A stretch of 64,000 nucleotides of DNA, taken from assembly GCA_030847615.1 (NCBI GenBank), contig JAUMIR010000003.1, forward strand, positions 288,852,265 through 288,916,264, read 5' to 3'. Every line of letters begins with the position of its first letter. The first letter of the stretch is position 1. The position numbers and the translations under genes are program-made. Shown here in pieces: positions 21,844-34,460 of the stretch. The notes below the pieces were generated by a model. The model worked only from the letters and a program-made list of their open reading frames with translations, had not been told where the DNA came from and did not search any database. This DNA is from Gambelia wislizenii (lineage: Eukaryota > Chordata > Lepidosauria > Squamata > Crotaphytidae).

Positions 21844-22594
21844 GTAGAGTAACCTGTCATAGGGAATCCACTGTTTCTGTGGGATTTTGATTATGTATTT
21901 TTGGTTATGTATGAAGACAAAAATATAGTTTATTGCTATCATTTGACAACAAAGAATGACAAAAGTGACAGTAGTTCATTGTTATCAGATTACAACCGGT
22001 AATATTAGCACTCTTTTAGACTTCAGACACCAAAGTTTGTTAAGTGTTCTATCTTTTTTCAACAATGAATTTATTAAGTAATATTGATAAAAGCAAGATG
22101 TCTGTGACTATAAGATTAGGTGAAAAAAAGTAGGTATAATAACTGCATGTCACTTAACATACTCTGATTCCCCCCCCCCCTGAACAATTACTTATGTGGA
22201 GTATCAAGACAATGTGAAGTCACCCACTTACCTTTTAGTAAAAGGACGAGCTACTGGTCTCCAAACTGACCAGATTCAGCAAAGCAACAAATCCCTGCAC
22301 AACTAAAAACAGATGCAGATGAGACAGGAGTGACATATAGTTACTGAAAACTGAACTTCAAAATAAATTTGCTTCTCTAGGAGAAGTAATCAAAGTAGCT
22401 GTATAATGGTGTTGCAGAGTAATGACTGAAGTTGGTTTTTTTTTGTTTTTGCTCCAAGCATACTTAATTAGAGGAAATACTAGCTAAAAGCCTTTCATCA
22501 AACTGAGTAAGAGTTGCCAAAATCTACATTTAAGAGTTGACCCACAGATGAAAAATTTTCATTAATATAAAAAGAAGGAAGAGGGGGAGGGGAA
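21844..22594. other. Unrecognised AT-rich stretch
   Basis: No gene or named repeat is seen. A C10 run lies at 22171-22180 and an A/G-rich tract near 22570-22600. Confidence 0.3.
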
Positions 22595-23600
22595 AAAGGG
22601 TTGTGACAGCACCATTAAGATTAACTGGTTTTTATTTTATCATGAACTTTCAGGGATATAAACCCACTTCTTCAGATGCAGTACAGAGTGATATTAAAGC
22701 CTTAGGAACAAAGCATATTTATACACTTGAGGGAGTGGATAGAATGTAATAGAATCCAGAAAGATGCAGATCATGTCCCCTGCCCTAAATTTTCAATGGG
22801 CAGGGCGAGGTGATTCAGGTCTTTCAGGTCTTTACAGTTGTCAGTTTGTGTTGATAGGTGAGAACAATGAATCTGCTTACTAAAAGTCAGTTTCCCTGAG
22901 TTCAAAACTCTCTCTGAGAAGATTCCTTTTGTTATATGCACAGTAGCAAAGACTCTTGTCTTTGCTTTGTCTTTGTGCTTTTTTTGGTTCATACCTCTGC
23001 TAATGGATTGGAATTTGTGAATATAATTCAATCCAGCTGTTTCTCTTTCTATCCATCCTTTGTAATTTCCTTGTTCAAAGACTACAACCTGTAAATCCCT
23101 TACTGTATGTCCAGGAAGGTTGAACTGTTCTGCAATACCCAACGTTTTTGGGTATTGATATTTATAATGTCAGATTTGTGCCCATTTATCCTCACATGTA
23201 GAGACTGTCCAGTTTGTCTAATGTAGAGTGTAGAGTGTAGAGGGGCATTGCTGGCATAGGATGGCATATGTCACATTGGAGAAGAGAAAGTAAATGCACC
23301 TCTGATGTTGTGGGTGATGTTATTGGCCCTTGTAATATTATTCTTAGATGTGGAGATAGATTTTGCATCTGTGTTTGTGGTAGGGTTTGTCCTTGTATTA
23401 CCATCCCTGTATTACCATCCATGTTAAGTATCTTGTTGTAAGTGAGTAAGATTTGGAGGATGTTTGTAGCCCAGTAAAGGCCTGCCTCCCAGAGCTTGTA
23501 AGAGGGCTGTGTTATTCTCCAGAATTGGTTGTAACTCACTGAGGCCAGATCGCAGTAAAGACTTTTTGCGTTCTCTCTCTCAGACACACTTTCTTTCTCT
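22595..23600 (-). pseudogene. Penelope-like element remnant with GIY-YIG-type domain
   Basis: On the minus strand an interrupted translation includes SPTTSEVHLLSLLQCDICHP, then LYTLHSTLDKL, a stop, and RINGHKSDI; a second frame (23142-22771) gives AEQFNLPGHTVRDLQVVVFE followed by YIHKFQSISRGMNQ. This series (Cys-rich start, 'mNgHrsdI', 'HFNLPGHS..DL.v.vle', 'FI..F.....GmN') is the C-terminal GIY-YIG endonuclease region of vertebrate Penelope-like retroelements. The 3' flank has the CATCTGAAGAAGTGGG-type motif that often follows such domains. Frameshifts and stops make it non-functional, and the upstream reverse transcriptase is absent. Confidence 0.6.
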
Positions 23601-24119
23601 CTATATGTGTATGTTTACTGATGCAGTCCTAGGTCAGTGCTCATAAATGTACTGTTCTTCCAGTCCATCTTCTTACACATTTCACCAGAGCTTGGGAAAG
23701 TTACTTTTGAACTACAACTTCCAGAATCCCAAGCCAGGATGGCCAGTAACCTTCTAATCTAAACTCTGAGTTTGACATACACTCTTCTCCATTCCTTTGG
23801 AGCAGCCGGATGCTTCATGCAGGGAATTTTCCATCTATTGTCATCTGTAGAAGTGGTTATCCTGTGCAGGGGACGGCTTTATGAACATTCTCAACAACAT
23901 AATAAAGGCCAAGCATGCTACAGTCTGTGCAAGCTGTTAAACTTCTGATGATTGCCTTTGTAGAGTCTGCACATGGCATAGAGGGCTATAAAGTAGTAGG
24001 ATCAGCAGTTGTCATGCCAGAGCAGTGGTAAGAATCAGCAATACATTCAATATAGCCTTTTCATATAGGTGTCCAGTTCTAGAAACAAAGCTTCTGCCAC
24101 AGCAGCTAAGTCAATATTT
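23601..24119. other. Unrecognised spacer
   Basis: A short piece near 23705-23745 ('ACTACAACTTCCAGAATCCC') resembles a hAT MITE arm. Otherwise nothing is recognised. Confidence 0.3.
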
Positions 24120-24567
24120 ATTTAAGAAAACATTTTTTTGCTGCATTCCCACCAAAGCTCGTACTCACAGAGGCTTACAATTCATCTTAAACAATATGAA
24201 GTCAGATTTAAGAATAGTTTAAAATACATAAAAAGAAGTGGAGATTTGTGACTCTGATGTTAATAGATGGTGAAACCATTCCAGGTTTAGCCTGAATTTT
24301 ATCCCTCCATAAAACACCTAAGATAGCTCCTTAGTGTTTGAACTAAAACCTGGAAGAGATTTGCCATCCTGCTAATATTGGAGCCACCAGCCTTGACTGT
24401 AAGCTGTTCCCTGTTATATGCCATCAGATGCCCAGTAGAATATGGTAGTTTTAAGTCTGCTGCTTTAAAAGGAATAAAAGCAGTCCTTGGAGAGAAGATT
24501 CCACTACTGGGTGTCATCACTGAAAAGGCCCTCTTATTGGTAGCCATCTGACTGACATCCAAAGGCA
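24120..24567 (-). mobile_element. Possible degenerate L2-type 3' region
   Basis: The left part has the 'TATTTATTTAAGAAAACATTTTTTTGC' look of an L2/CR1-group 3' terminus read backwards, and a minus-strand frame (24601-24299) contains 'TNKRAFSVMTPSSG', like the 'TSQRAFSVAAPRLWN' block of L2 proteins. It is strongly diverged, so this is a weak call. Confidence 0.3.
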
Positions 24568-24728
24568 GAGTACCTGGCTTGTGGGGGCAATTAGCTAACA
24601 CACATTGGAAACAGCTTAATGCAGTGTACCGTAGATGTGTAAATTGCTATTGCTTAAAACAATTTGTAAGCAGCTCTGATAGCCTTGTGGCTGAAGAGCG
24701 GAGTATAAATAAATAAATAAATAAAATA
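24568..24728 (+). mobile_element. SINE 3' part with (AAAT)n tail
   Basis: It matches the 3' two thirds of the tRNA-derived SINE at 60948-61198: 'GGGGGCAATTAGCTAACACA', 'GTAAATTGCTATTGCTTAAA', 'GCTGAAGAGCGGAGTATAAA'. It ends in AAAT repeats. The tRNA-like head is missing. Confidence 0.75.
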
Positions 24729-27700
24729 AAGAAAGTTCTTCTGGAGATCCCAGCAGATGATAAAGATCATGAAAAAAAAAAGACAATCCTTAAGCATCCA
24801 ATGCTCATGAAGTGGAACTACCATTATAAATCTTTTACAGCAATCATCTTAGTTTCTGTGCCATTAAAATGGCCCCTAGGAACCACTGGCAGTTCTCTGA
24901 CCTTCTCTGTCCTTGCTGTGTAATAGAAGAACAACTCTGTGACACTCTTCTTTTGCCTTTTGGGGAAAAAATAATATAAATTGTAAAGACGTCAGAAGAT
25001 ATTGTGTGTGTGGGATCTTAAGGAGACTTAATGAGATTCTAATCATAGTTTCTGCCCTTTCAGTGCTTGGAATTCATGTGAAAATTCATGTACATTTGCT
25101 AAACTTTAAGACAGTTTTTCCACCTCATGAAGAAACAATAAAGGGGACAAACAAAACCTTTTATGGTACTTTGCCAGCATGACTGCCTGGAGGTAACTGT
25201 TCTATTGGAAGAACATTACCCATCTGTTGGCAGTTTCATGAACAAACATAAGAAATGGTGGGACAATTAGTGGGTTTGAAGAGAACTGTGAAATACCTGA
25301 TGAAAGTGTACATAGGAGGCCACACTCTGGAATAATGGCTAATGGGTACAAAAAGAAGTTGTCATTATAGAAGCAACCAGTGGTGTGGAAGGAAATAACA
25401 CTTAGAATTTAATAATCATTTGACAACTTTGCCAGCTGCTCTTGGAAAAATGAAACCATAAATACCAAGTGATCAAGATTACATCTGTGTAGAATACTGA
25501 GAGACAACCAAAGAGTTTCTTCCTTCTTCTCCAGAACAGGTGGTGAGAACCATGTGCTGAGAGACAGTTAAACTTGCTCTTTGGCATCACTTAGGGAAGA
25601 AGGTTTACTGCATCCCAGGAAATGTTGGTCAACTACTCCTTCTGTGCACCTTAGACTTTGGAAGACTGGAAAGTTTATTCAGTTAGCCAGTGGACCAGAC
25701 TACAGCGTTAATGGTTTTGACCGGAGTGATGACATGCTTGGCAGAGGGGAGCTATTGAAGTTCCAGTAGATGAATAGAAGCATGTCAAATGGGTTGGAGA
25801 GAAAGCAGCATCATGGATCTTAAACAGTAAGTGACACCATCCTTCTGTTCCTAAACAAGGCAAGTGGTGAAGAAGTCAATCCATAACACATTATGTTTCT
25901 CTAACTCAGATGAAGTTGGCGATATTGTTTCTATTACTGAGGTTTGACTTGGTGGGGCTGGTGGTTGGATGGTGGTTGTTATATAATATCTGTACAGAAT
26001 GACAGTGGACTGCAAAGAATTCTATCTGTTTAAGGTATGCATTCAATTTAAAATGTGAATGTTTGGGTTTGGCAAAGCAAGGATAGATAGGAAGTTCTGT
26101 TGGTTTCTGGCATCTCTTTTGCACAGTGCTCTTGGCATATTCTTGGAATTAATACTGAGATCATACAAGCCTATTCCTCTAGGAACCACCTCTTCCTCTC
26201 TCTCCCTCGCAATGATGAAATTCCTATGCACAAGGTTGTGGAAAAACCACAGTGAACACTGTGAACCACAGTGAACCCCTGTAAACCTGCATAAGATGAA
26301 ATGCAGGAATTCTGGAGCTTTGCAACATCTATGTAATCTTAGATAGATCCAGATTACAAGACTGACAGCCTTTCTTTATCCTGAGTCTACTGCTGACTTC
26401 AGATCTAAGAAACATAATGAAAATATGGAGAAACTCCTGCATATGCTACACCTCCTCCATTTTTGTATTAGAAATAATCATAAGGTTCTGTAGAAGCAAG
26501 ACTTGCATTTAGAGGAGAAGGGCTTGAGATATGGAGAACCTCTCAAATACATCAAGATTGCTTTCCTTTGCACCAAGAATTCTGAGATTCATTATTAAGG
26601 GTGTAAGTCCATCAAGTATTAAGTCATTCAACTACTGAATTAAGGATATGGTCCTTAAAAACAACAACAACCTTGTTGCACTGTTTTTTCAGATTCATGA
26701 TCTCTTGTTGCAAGGCTATGAAAATGCTCAGAACACATCTAAACTGAAATATTTAAACAGTGCAATTGAGCCGACAGCTTTCATCCCTTTATTAGCTAAT
26801 CTTATTTGTTGCACTAGCACATGCTTAATATGTGCATCATCCTAAAATGAACTGTACAAATCCATACGGATAGAAACCTGCTTCAAATTGATATGAGAAG
26901 AAAAGGAACTGTACCCCAAGGACATTAAAAATATATTCAAACCACCAACTGCTAACTCCTCAATTTACAATGGTAAAGACAGAGCTGTTTTAGTCAGCTT
27001 ATTTAGTCCTTTGCAAGAGATGTGTGAACTAGACTATAAGGAGATGAAAGCTCTGCTATTAAATCCATACTCAGATGAGATCACTGAACATTAAGGATAC
27101 CCTGCAGCAGATTGGGAATGTACTTCAGAGGTGTCATTGCTTTTGTAGTTTCAGAACACGCAGCCAGAGGGAAAGTATCTTAAGGCTTCCTCTTTTTTTT
27201 AAATCCATGAGCTATCAAAACTCACCATTTCTTAAAATGTTGTTTTCACCCCATTGTTAATTAAAAGTCTTTTAGAAGTGTATTGGAGGAAAAATTGTGG
27301 ATGAGTAATCATATAAAACAAGCAATCAAGAGACACATGAAGGAAGATGGACAGAATTACTGGAGTTGCAGCAAAAGGTATTAAATTGATATTTCCAATC
27401 CTTATAAAGGAAATTGTTTTCTGCATGGGACAGATTATTTTCAGCAGAGATTTGATGAATAATGGCCAAAAAAAAAAAGCCACACATTTTCCCTGATTGC
27501 TCAGTCCAATACACATAGAATAGAGTATAGGGCTTTTCAGTTAATACTAATGCTATCACTACTACTATGTTGTAGTACTAGTACTAATGAATCACTGCAG
27601 TCAATTTTTAAAATTCCTATGCAGTAAATCCCAAATTGTCTTCCAACATATAGTATAAGAAATAAATTCCTTAAATCATTAAATCATGAAGGGATATTGT

Positions 27701-28078
27701 GAGCTCAAAGCACTCAGCCACAGTGGAGTCTATCTCCTGGTCAACAAGTATGATTGACCACTCCGGCCTTACCTTCATCTAATCAGCCTCTGCTGGGAAC
27801 TGGTAATTGTGCTGTATCTTTGCACCAGTCAGTCCAAATACATTTGTATCAATGACTGGATCAGTCAATCTGGAGGTAAAGTAGAATTATTCACATACAG
27901 AGAAAACTGTCATGTTGTGTATCTCATGAATGATGGTTCTTGGCTTAACTTCTTCCAATCCGAAAACCTTCTGAAAAGAGACAGAAACACAGAAGGTGAT
28001 TTCTTTGGGGGTGGATAATTCTTATTGTACTGTAAAAATGAAATATACTTTCACATTTTATATTGAAAGAAGTATAGA
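24729..28078. other. Unrecognised stretch
   Basis: No domain or repeat is recognised in about 3.3 kb. Short open frames are at chance length. It could be unique intronic or intergenic DNA. Confidence 0.35.
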
Positions 28079-28625
28079 GCCAGCATGGTGTAGTGGTTTG
28101 AGTACTTAACTATGGACTTTATCAGATGAGGTACATACCACTAAAAAAACATGTCATTTAGGTCGTGACATAACACAAAGGGTGAAATTATCAGACATCC
28201 TCATTGTTCAGCCATTCCTGGGATGTAGCGCTGGTGCAGATAAGGCATCAATTGATGCGCTAAGCTGTCAATAAAAATGATGTCTTATTCATGCTCAGTC
28301 TATGCCCCCGGAATGGCTGAACAACATCATCATCTGATAATTTCATCCTTTTGTGTTATTGTCACGTCCTTATGAAATGGTTTTTCCTGTGTCTGATAAA
28401 GTCCTATGACTCTGGAGACCAGGATTCAAATCCCCTTTCACCATGAAAACCCACAGGGTGACGTTGGGCAAGTCACACTCTCTCAGCCTCAGAGGAAGGC
28501 AGAAGCAAACCCCCGTCGGAACAAATCTTGCCCAACCCCCCCCCCTGTGATAGGTTTGTCTTACGGACACCATAAGTCAGAAACAACTTGAAGGCACACA
28601 ACAATAACAACAACAGCAATGCTAT
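28079..28625 (+). mobile_element. tRNA-related SINE split by a MITE
   Basis: The head 'GCCAGCATGGTGTAGTGGTT' (A-box-like) is at 28080. After the MITE the sequence resumes with 'ATGACTCTGGAGACCAGG' and a B-box-like 'ATTCAAATCCC', then a body ending in 'CATAAGTCAGAAACAACTTG' and ACA-rich repeats. An uninterrupted copy at 47540-47790 shows the same head and body, which fixes the insertion point. It is a polymerase III-derived retroposon of squamates; I do not assign the family name with certainty. Confidence 0.75.
28114..28404. mobile_element. Harbinger-like MITE, family A copy 1
   Basis: A 291-bp element with perfect 13-bp inverted ends GGACTTTATCAGA / TCTGATAAAGTCC and a 3-bp duplication TAT (28111-28113, 28405-28407), inserted in a SINE. 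A second inner pair, TTATCAGAC near 28190 and GTCTGATAA-like sequence near 28335, extends the symmetry. Family members are at 40124, 41157, 48621 and, with changed ends, 50765. Confidence 0.8.
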
Positions 28626-28807
28626 TATACGTTTAGAACACACTGCTCTTATAATTAAAACTGGAAACTAAAAAACAGTTAAGGAATCTTTCAGCAAATC
28701 TTTTTTGTTTAATTATTTTTTTACAGTTGACTTTATATTATAACATCATTCCTGATTCTCCAACAATGGTACATAAAATTACTTTTCAATTAGGGTTATT
28801 TATTAAT

Positions 28808-29884
28808 TCCCTATGTAGCGCATTTGGAAGACCTTACAAAAGAGTCTGGAGTAACAAACACCTGAGGCAAAGCACAAAAATCAGTGTGTATAGAACCATT
28901 GTACTGTCTATTCTCTTTTACGGGTCTGAAACATGGGTCACCTATAGACACTTGCGACTCCTCGAACATTTTCATCAGTGCTGTATATGTACAATCCTAA
29001 ATATACACTGGACTGACTATGGAGATTTTCGGACGCCTCTTTCAGCCTCTTGCTGCGCAAGCAGCCTCCGGTGCAGTAACGAGGCTGCCGCGCGGCAAGG
29101 GGTCCATTTTGGATGCCGCCGTTTCTCTCTCGGCATTGTCCGTGACTCTTGCGGTTAGCATTGGAGGCAGCCGTGCTGTTTTTTTACTCACGGAGAACTT
29201 CCATGAGTGAAAAACAGTGCGGCCGCCTCCAATGCTAGCCGTAAGAGTCACGGACGCCGCTGAGAGAGAAACGTCATCATCCGAAATGGACCCCTTGCCG
29301 CGCGGCAGCCTTGTTACTGCACCGGAGGCTGCTTCCGCGGCAAGAGGCTGAAAGAGGCGTCCGAAAATTTCCTATGTGACGAATGTTGCTGTCCTTGAGC
29401 AAGCAGGGATCACCAGCATTGAGGCCATGATATTGAGAATACAGCTGCGCTGGGCAGGGCACGTTTCTAGGATGGAGGACCATCGCTTCCCCAAAATAGT
29501 ACTCTATGGTGAACTCGCCATGGGTCAGCGTAAGAGGGGCACTCCAAAAAAGTGATACAAGGATTCCCTGAAACAACATCTCAGGCTTGGCCAAATTGAT
29601 CACCAACAATGGTCCGTCTTGGCTTCACATCGGGAGGCATGGAGACGCACTATCCACAATGCTACAGCCTTATTTGAGAACTCACATCGAAAAGTCTTGA
29701 AGAGAAACGGCAACGCAGAAAGAATCACAACCTGGTAATATCACCCAAGGAGACCTTCTGCTGTGCTTTCTGCAACCGGACTTGTTTATCTCGTATTGGT
29801 GTTTTCAGTCATCAGCGCGCCTGCAGAAAGCATGGGATGAGTCCTTCCTGAATCCTCGTTTGCGAAGAAAAGCCAGAGAGAGAG
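28808..29884 (+). pseudogene. LINE ORF2 C-terminal fragment, second copy, split by MITE
   Basis: This is the same family as 13640-14650, here on the plus strand. 'AFGRPYKRVWSNKHLRQSTK', 'YGSETWVTYRHLRLLEHFHQ' and 'NIHWTDY' are followed by the 352-bp MITE, then the frame resumes 'VAVLEQAGITSIEAMILRIQ', 'AGHVSRMEDHRFPKIVLY' and 'RRTIHNATALFENS'. A one-base deletion relative to the 13-kb copy (near 29690) puts the terminal zinc finger (C-x2-C ... SHQRAC, about 29765-29825) out of frame. A TGA also interrupts after 'RGTPKK'. It ends in the same AGAGAG run as the other copy, which marks the element's 3' end. Confidence 0.75.
29021..29372. mobile_element. Palindromic Harbinger-like MITE, family B copy 2
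   Basis: A 352-bp near-perfect palindrome with ends GGAGATTTTCGGACGCC and GGCGTCCGAAAATTTCC, and a 3-bp duplication TAT (29018-29020, 29373-29375). It interrupts the coding sequence of the LINE fragment, so it is younger than that LINE. It is CpG-rich with GCCGCGCGGC blocks, and closely similar to 10410-10760. Confidence 0.85.
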
Positions 29885-32255
29885 ATTTATTTGTAGCTGC
29901 CAGATTGGTATTTCCTAGATATAGGAAAGAGTTAAAGGGGTATATCTGTAACAACCTGAAATAATATGGTATGGTAATTAGCTTTGATTGAAAGATTAAT
30001 TACCTAACATCAAATAGCTAAAGGAAAGAAAGAAAATAAAAGACAATTTTATTGTGATTTGAAATTGTTTTATTGAATATATGGGAGATGGGGTGGGGAG
30101 AGAAGAAATAATTTTGGACTGCCAAAGGCATTCAAGTGTTTTTGGCTGACTGTGCAAGGAAACACTTTCAAGATATTTTATTTTGTTTTTTGTTGTTAAC
30201 TGCCATCAAGTCGACCTTGACTTACACCGGCCCCATGAATGAGAGACCTCTAAGTCACCCTATCATCAGCAATACCTTAAGCAAATCTTTATTAAATATA
30301 TAAAACACACTAAAGGCCTCTCTGTATTGTGCTTATTTTAGAGTTTAAATATACATAAGCAGAATGTTTGATTTTAACATCCCTTGTACTCTGCAGTCTC
30401 TACTGGAACCTTGCCCTAGATACCGTAGTCAGTAGTGGCTTGTGGGGTGAATCATTGGATAGGGACAGCAAAATAAATTTTGATGCCTGAGGAACAACAG
30501 CAAACAATAACGCCTCTTCAAGTCAATGTGCTCAGTATTCATGGCCAGTCAAAATATTTTGGCCCCAGGATGGCAAATCTCACAAATGACTTTCCCATGT
30601 CTTGCAATAATAATAATTTGTGTTTTAAAAAACCCAACAATTTGCTGCCCCAGGTGACATTCAAAATCAGCTGCTCAAGATAGTCACCTCATTCTCTCTA
30701 ACAGTAGAGTCAGCGTTATGAACCTAACAGAGGACTGCTGAACAGAGTTACGTTCACTGCTGTTTGAGGCAGTGTAACTTTCTGCTTGTGGCTGTGTTGA
30801 CCACTGGATTCCATGTTGTAATGTGGGACAAATCTTTCTTATCAGTTCTTAAATGAAAACATTCAGAGGTGCAAAAAATAAAACAATCAAGATTCATTGT
30901 ATAACAAACAAAATAAACATGTAGACTATGCTGGTTTCACACACAGTACACTGTAAAATCTCAGTTCCAAACAAAATAAAACTCCCCGAACTTTCTTCAC
31001 ATTCTCAGCTCCCCCAAACCTTATTCAGCTCTTATCACTTTCTCTTTCCCTAACTAGCCCTTTCTCAATTTCTAACTGGCCCTTTCTGAGTTTTAACAGC
31101 AGGCTTCTGGTTTTTATAGTTGTCTCCTTGTTGCCCTTCCTAGCATTCAATGAGCTCTACCCAGGTTTTCCCAGCTTCTTGCTTCACATTGAGTTAATTT
31201 GAGTATAAAACTACTTTTGCACTTTGAACTCAGTTTGCGGCAATTGAAGCAAACTGAGGATGAAAGGGGAAAGTAGGAAGAGGGGCAAGAAACTGGGACA
31301 TTTTGAAAGCATCTGAGAAAATGGATGGCTGTCTCTGCCAAACCAGGACAGTTGGATTGTCTGAAAGGTTTTCTAGTGGTTCTCTGTTCTTTTATCCATT
31401 TTTACTCATCTTTCATCACATTTCATTCCCATATCCAAAATACACTGACCTAAGAAGTTGTGTACCCCAGTCTACAAAATGTTTTTAGGATTGGACAGAT
31501 ATGTCAGAGTCACAGAACAAACATTTGATCAGAGGTGCATTTTACAGAAATGGCTTCAAGAGAGCTGCCTGCCTCCAAGGTGGTGGTGGCGGCAGGTGAC
31601 ACCTGCCCTGCTTGGACGATAAGCCACCAGTGCATTTTTTTAACCCAGAACATTGTTTCATTTACTCTCATTTTCACTTCTTTTTTTTGTAAATCCCCAA
31701 AGTGTGCATAGGTGTGTGAGAATCAGTATAAAGAAAGAAGAATAAACTGCATGGGAGAAGGCATAAAAATGTTCATTGCAAAAGCCATAGTGGTGACTCC
31801 AGAGGATTACATCCTAAAAAATTCCTAAAATGGAGAGTACAATCAGAGTTTTCTGTAATGTCATTTGCCAGATGGTATAAAAAAAATATGGAGAGCTAGA
31901 GACATTTTTTTAAAAAAAATGCAGAATATGTTAGAACTTTGCAGATGTTCTAAATTTTAGTTGCCATAGTGCTCAAGTGAACTTTACTACAGAAGTAAGA
32001 AAGAACAACAGCAACAGTGTTGCCTTGTGGGGTTTAAGGAAACAACGCGTAATATATTGTCTTTCTTTAAGCTCTTTCCCCCTGTGCTTTGCACAAACCC
32101 AGGATATGAGGAGAGAAAATTACACTCTTCACTTTTATTCTAAAAGGTGGAAGAGATGAAGTTTTACAGCTCTTTCTAGAATCACTCCCTGAGTCTGCCA
32201 AGCTGTTGAAGTTTTTGGAAAGGGTCTATGCAGGAAATATGCAAGCTATTTCTGA
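29885..32255. other. Mostly unrecognised stretch
   Basis: No coding region is supported. One short repeat at 30190-30270 is listed separately. Some A/T homopolymers are present. Confidence 0.35.
30190..30270 (+). repeat. Short interspersed repeat fragment
   Basis: The segment 'TGTTGTTAACTGCCATCAAG' followed by 'TGAATGAGAGACCTC' matches, from memory, a widespread vertebrate interspersed repeat. The family is uncertain. Confidence 0.4.
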
Positions 32256-32259
32256 GAGC

Positions 32260-33195
32260 TGTTACATGCCCTTATACCCCCCAACTTCTAATAGATTGAC
32301 AATATTTCATAGATTGGCAATGATTGACAGCTCATGTAGGTCCATGGTAGACCAAGCTATCCATAGAAGGGTTCATTTAAAGGTCATCAGAGACCTAACA
32401 AAGTTGTCTCTGAAATTCCCCCAAAACAGACATGCCCAGGATGAGATTAAGAGAAGCCCCCTCAGACAGTAGTTAGGGTGGAATGTGCTAATTTCCACTG
32501 GATGCACCTGGCAATGAGTCATACTCCAACACAAACAAGTGACCGGAACACCTATAATCTTGCAAAGGTCTTTTTTCACACCTCTGCCTACCCAACAATG
32601 TGAAAGTTGCCTCAAACCCATCAGTCTTAATGTTCCAAACATTAACAGCAATTAATGAAGCCAGAGCTTCCATTGTTTAACTCTGGGAAACTCACGTAAG
32701 CATTGTTCTACCTTCAAAACACCCCTTAAGGTTACTCTATTGGTATAAATATCACTCCAAATCATAACCAAAGTGTGCACAGCTCCTCCCATCTTGTCAC
32801 TCTGTCGGTCTGCTGTGTGACCTTCAGATCCAAATATGAGTCTTTCTTTGCTTCACGAACCTCTGCTCTCAGGACAGGTAAAGTATAGCCCATCATCCCT
32901 GAAATTTATTCCTCTATCCTAATACTTCCTCCTAATTCTTTGCTAGCATTTTGTGATTGCTTGAAACATGAGTGCATGTGTGAGTAGAGCTGTGATTATT
33001 TTCCAATAACAAACAATTTTTATTTTATTTTGGCTTGGAGTCTCATCAGCTAGTACTAGTATATACAGGTTGAAAAATCCCGAAGTTACCCAGCCTCTTG
33101 CTGCCATATTTTGAGCTAATTAAAATCCCCCAATTTAGTATCATAATGTGAGTGTCATGAGTGGATTCACACAGACCCCACACAATCCAGTAATG
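32260..33195 (+). mobile_element. Solo LTR, copy B
   Basis: It aligns with the LTR at 11050 over its length. It starts TGTTACATGCCC, has a TATA-like GGTATAAATATC at about 32738-32749, and 'TTTTGTGATTGCTTG' near 32950. A 4-bp duplication GAGC lies at 32256-32259 and 33196-33199, placing the eroded 3' end at 33195. It is an independent insertion because it has its own duplication. Confidence 0.65.
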
Positions 33196-33199
33196 GAGC

Positions 33200-34219
33200 A
33201 GTGTTTGTCTCCTCAATGTATTTCATTTTTCAAATGTGCAAACACAAGTACTGCTGGATTTGCTCCCACCCTGCTTCTGGGTTCATGAAAGTCGCTGCTC
33301 TGAGGTCCATGGCCTCTACAACTACTTCAGGTAGGTATTAACCCATATTACTGACATAGTTGTTCCTGATTCTATTTCTAACTGGCCCTTTCTGACTAAC
33401 ATTGTCCTTTTGTGCAAGTAGTCAAAATAGGTTTTACTCTATAGTTCCCATTTTCAAAGCAATTTCTCTAGTACAAGTGAACAAAACCCTATCCAAATTA
33501 GTAATTTTTACAAACACTTTTCCTGTCAAGAATGTGATCTAAAGTGAGATTGTATAATTGACAAGAGCTTTCACAATAAGCAGTCTACAGTCAATCACCA
33601 AGATATCACAAAGTTGGGGAAATCTAATGATTGAATAAACTCCACGTGTTTTTAGTGTAACCAACCACAGATGTCTTTGAATTTTTACATAATTATATTC
33701 ACCCCCTCCCAAGATAATAAAAGAAACAAAAATGTGCTTTATAAGAAGCAGTCTAAACACACATTCCTAGGACCAAAATCCATTGAATTCAATTACAATG
33801 TCTACCTTTTCTTCCTTCTTTAATATGATAATTCAGCAGCAGGTTTTCTGTTAGAAATATTTGATTATGGAGCCTGCTAAAAGAGTTTAGAGAATTTAAT
33901 AGTTTTAAAATCCACATGGAAAAAAAAGGGTGGGGGATCTGTCTCCAAGTACTCAGTGATGGTTTTTATTTTTTTTATTATTTTGAAATGAGTCTAATGT
34001 ATTTCAGCCTATATATACATTTCAATGGCTGAAACACACTGGGTTTGTTTAAAAATAAACAATAAAAATAAAAACCACCACAGAACACTTGAAGATGTAT
34101 CCTGCTGTGGATTCCATTGGGTGCTCTCCAGTAGTTGCCTCTTCAATAGTTTAAAAATAAAATCATGAGCTCAATGGCATTCAACTTTTATCACGATATG
34201 TAAAGACAAATATTATCTT
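33200..34219. other. Unrecognised spacer
   Basis: No gene or named repeat is seen; A/T-rich runs occur near 33965-33985. Confidence 0.3.
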
Positions 34220-34460
34220 CAGGGCTGGCCCTGCCATTAGGCAGAGGAAGACAACTGCCTAAGGTAGTAGATGCTAGGGGGCAGCAGAGCCTGTGTTTAG
34301 CTGTATCTCCTCTTACCCACTCTTGGAGGGTAGAGGTGCATATATAAAAAAAAATGCAACCGGGAGGGGATGGGTACAATTCTGTTTTTTTCCCCCTCAG
34401 GCAGCAAAACGTCTTTTTTGTCAGCTGTTGTCAGGCAAAGGCATTTTGTTGCCTGAGACA
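34220..34460 (+). mobile_element. Old hAT-like element fragment
   Basis: It begins CAGGGCTGGCCCTGCCATT, which resembles the CAGGGC-type terminus of hAT elements, followed by 'AGGCAGAGG...GCCTAAGG...GGGGGCAGCA'. A matching right terminus is not visible, so it is treated as a fragment. Confidence 0.4.
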
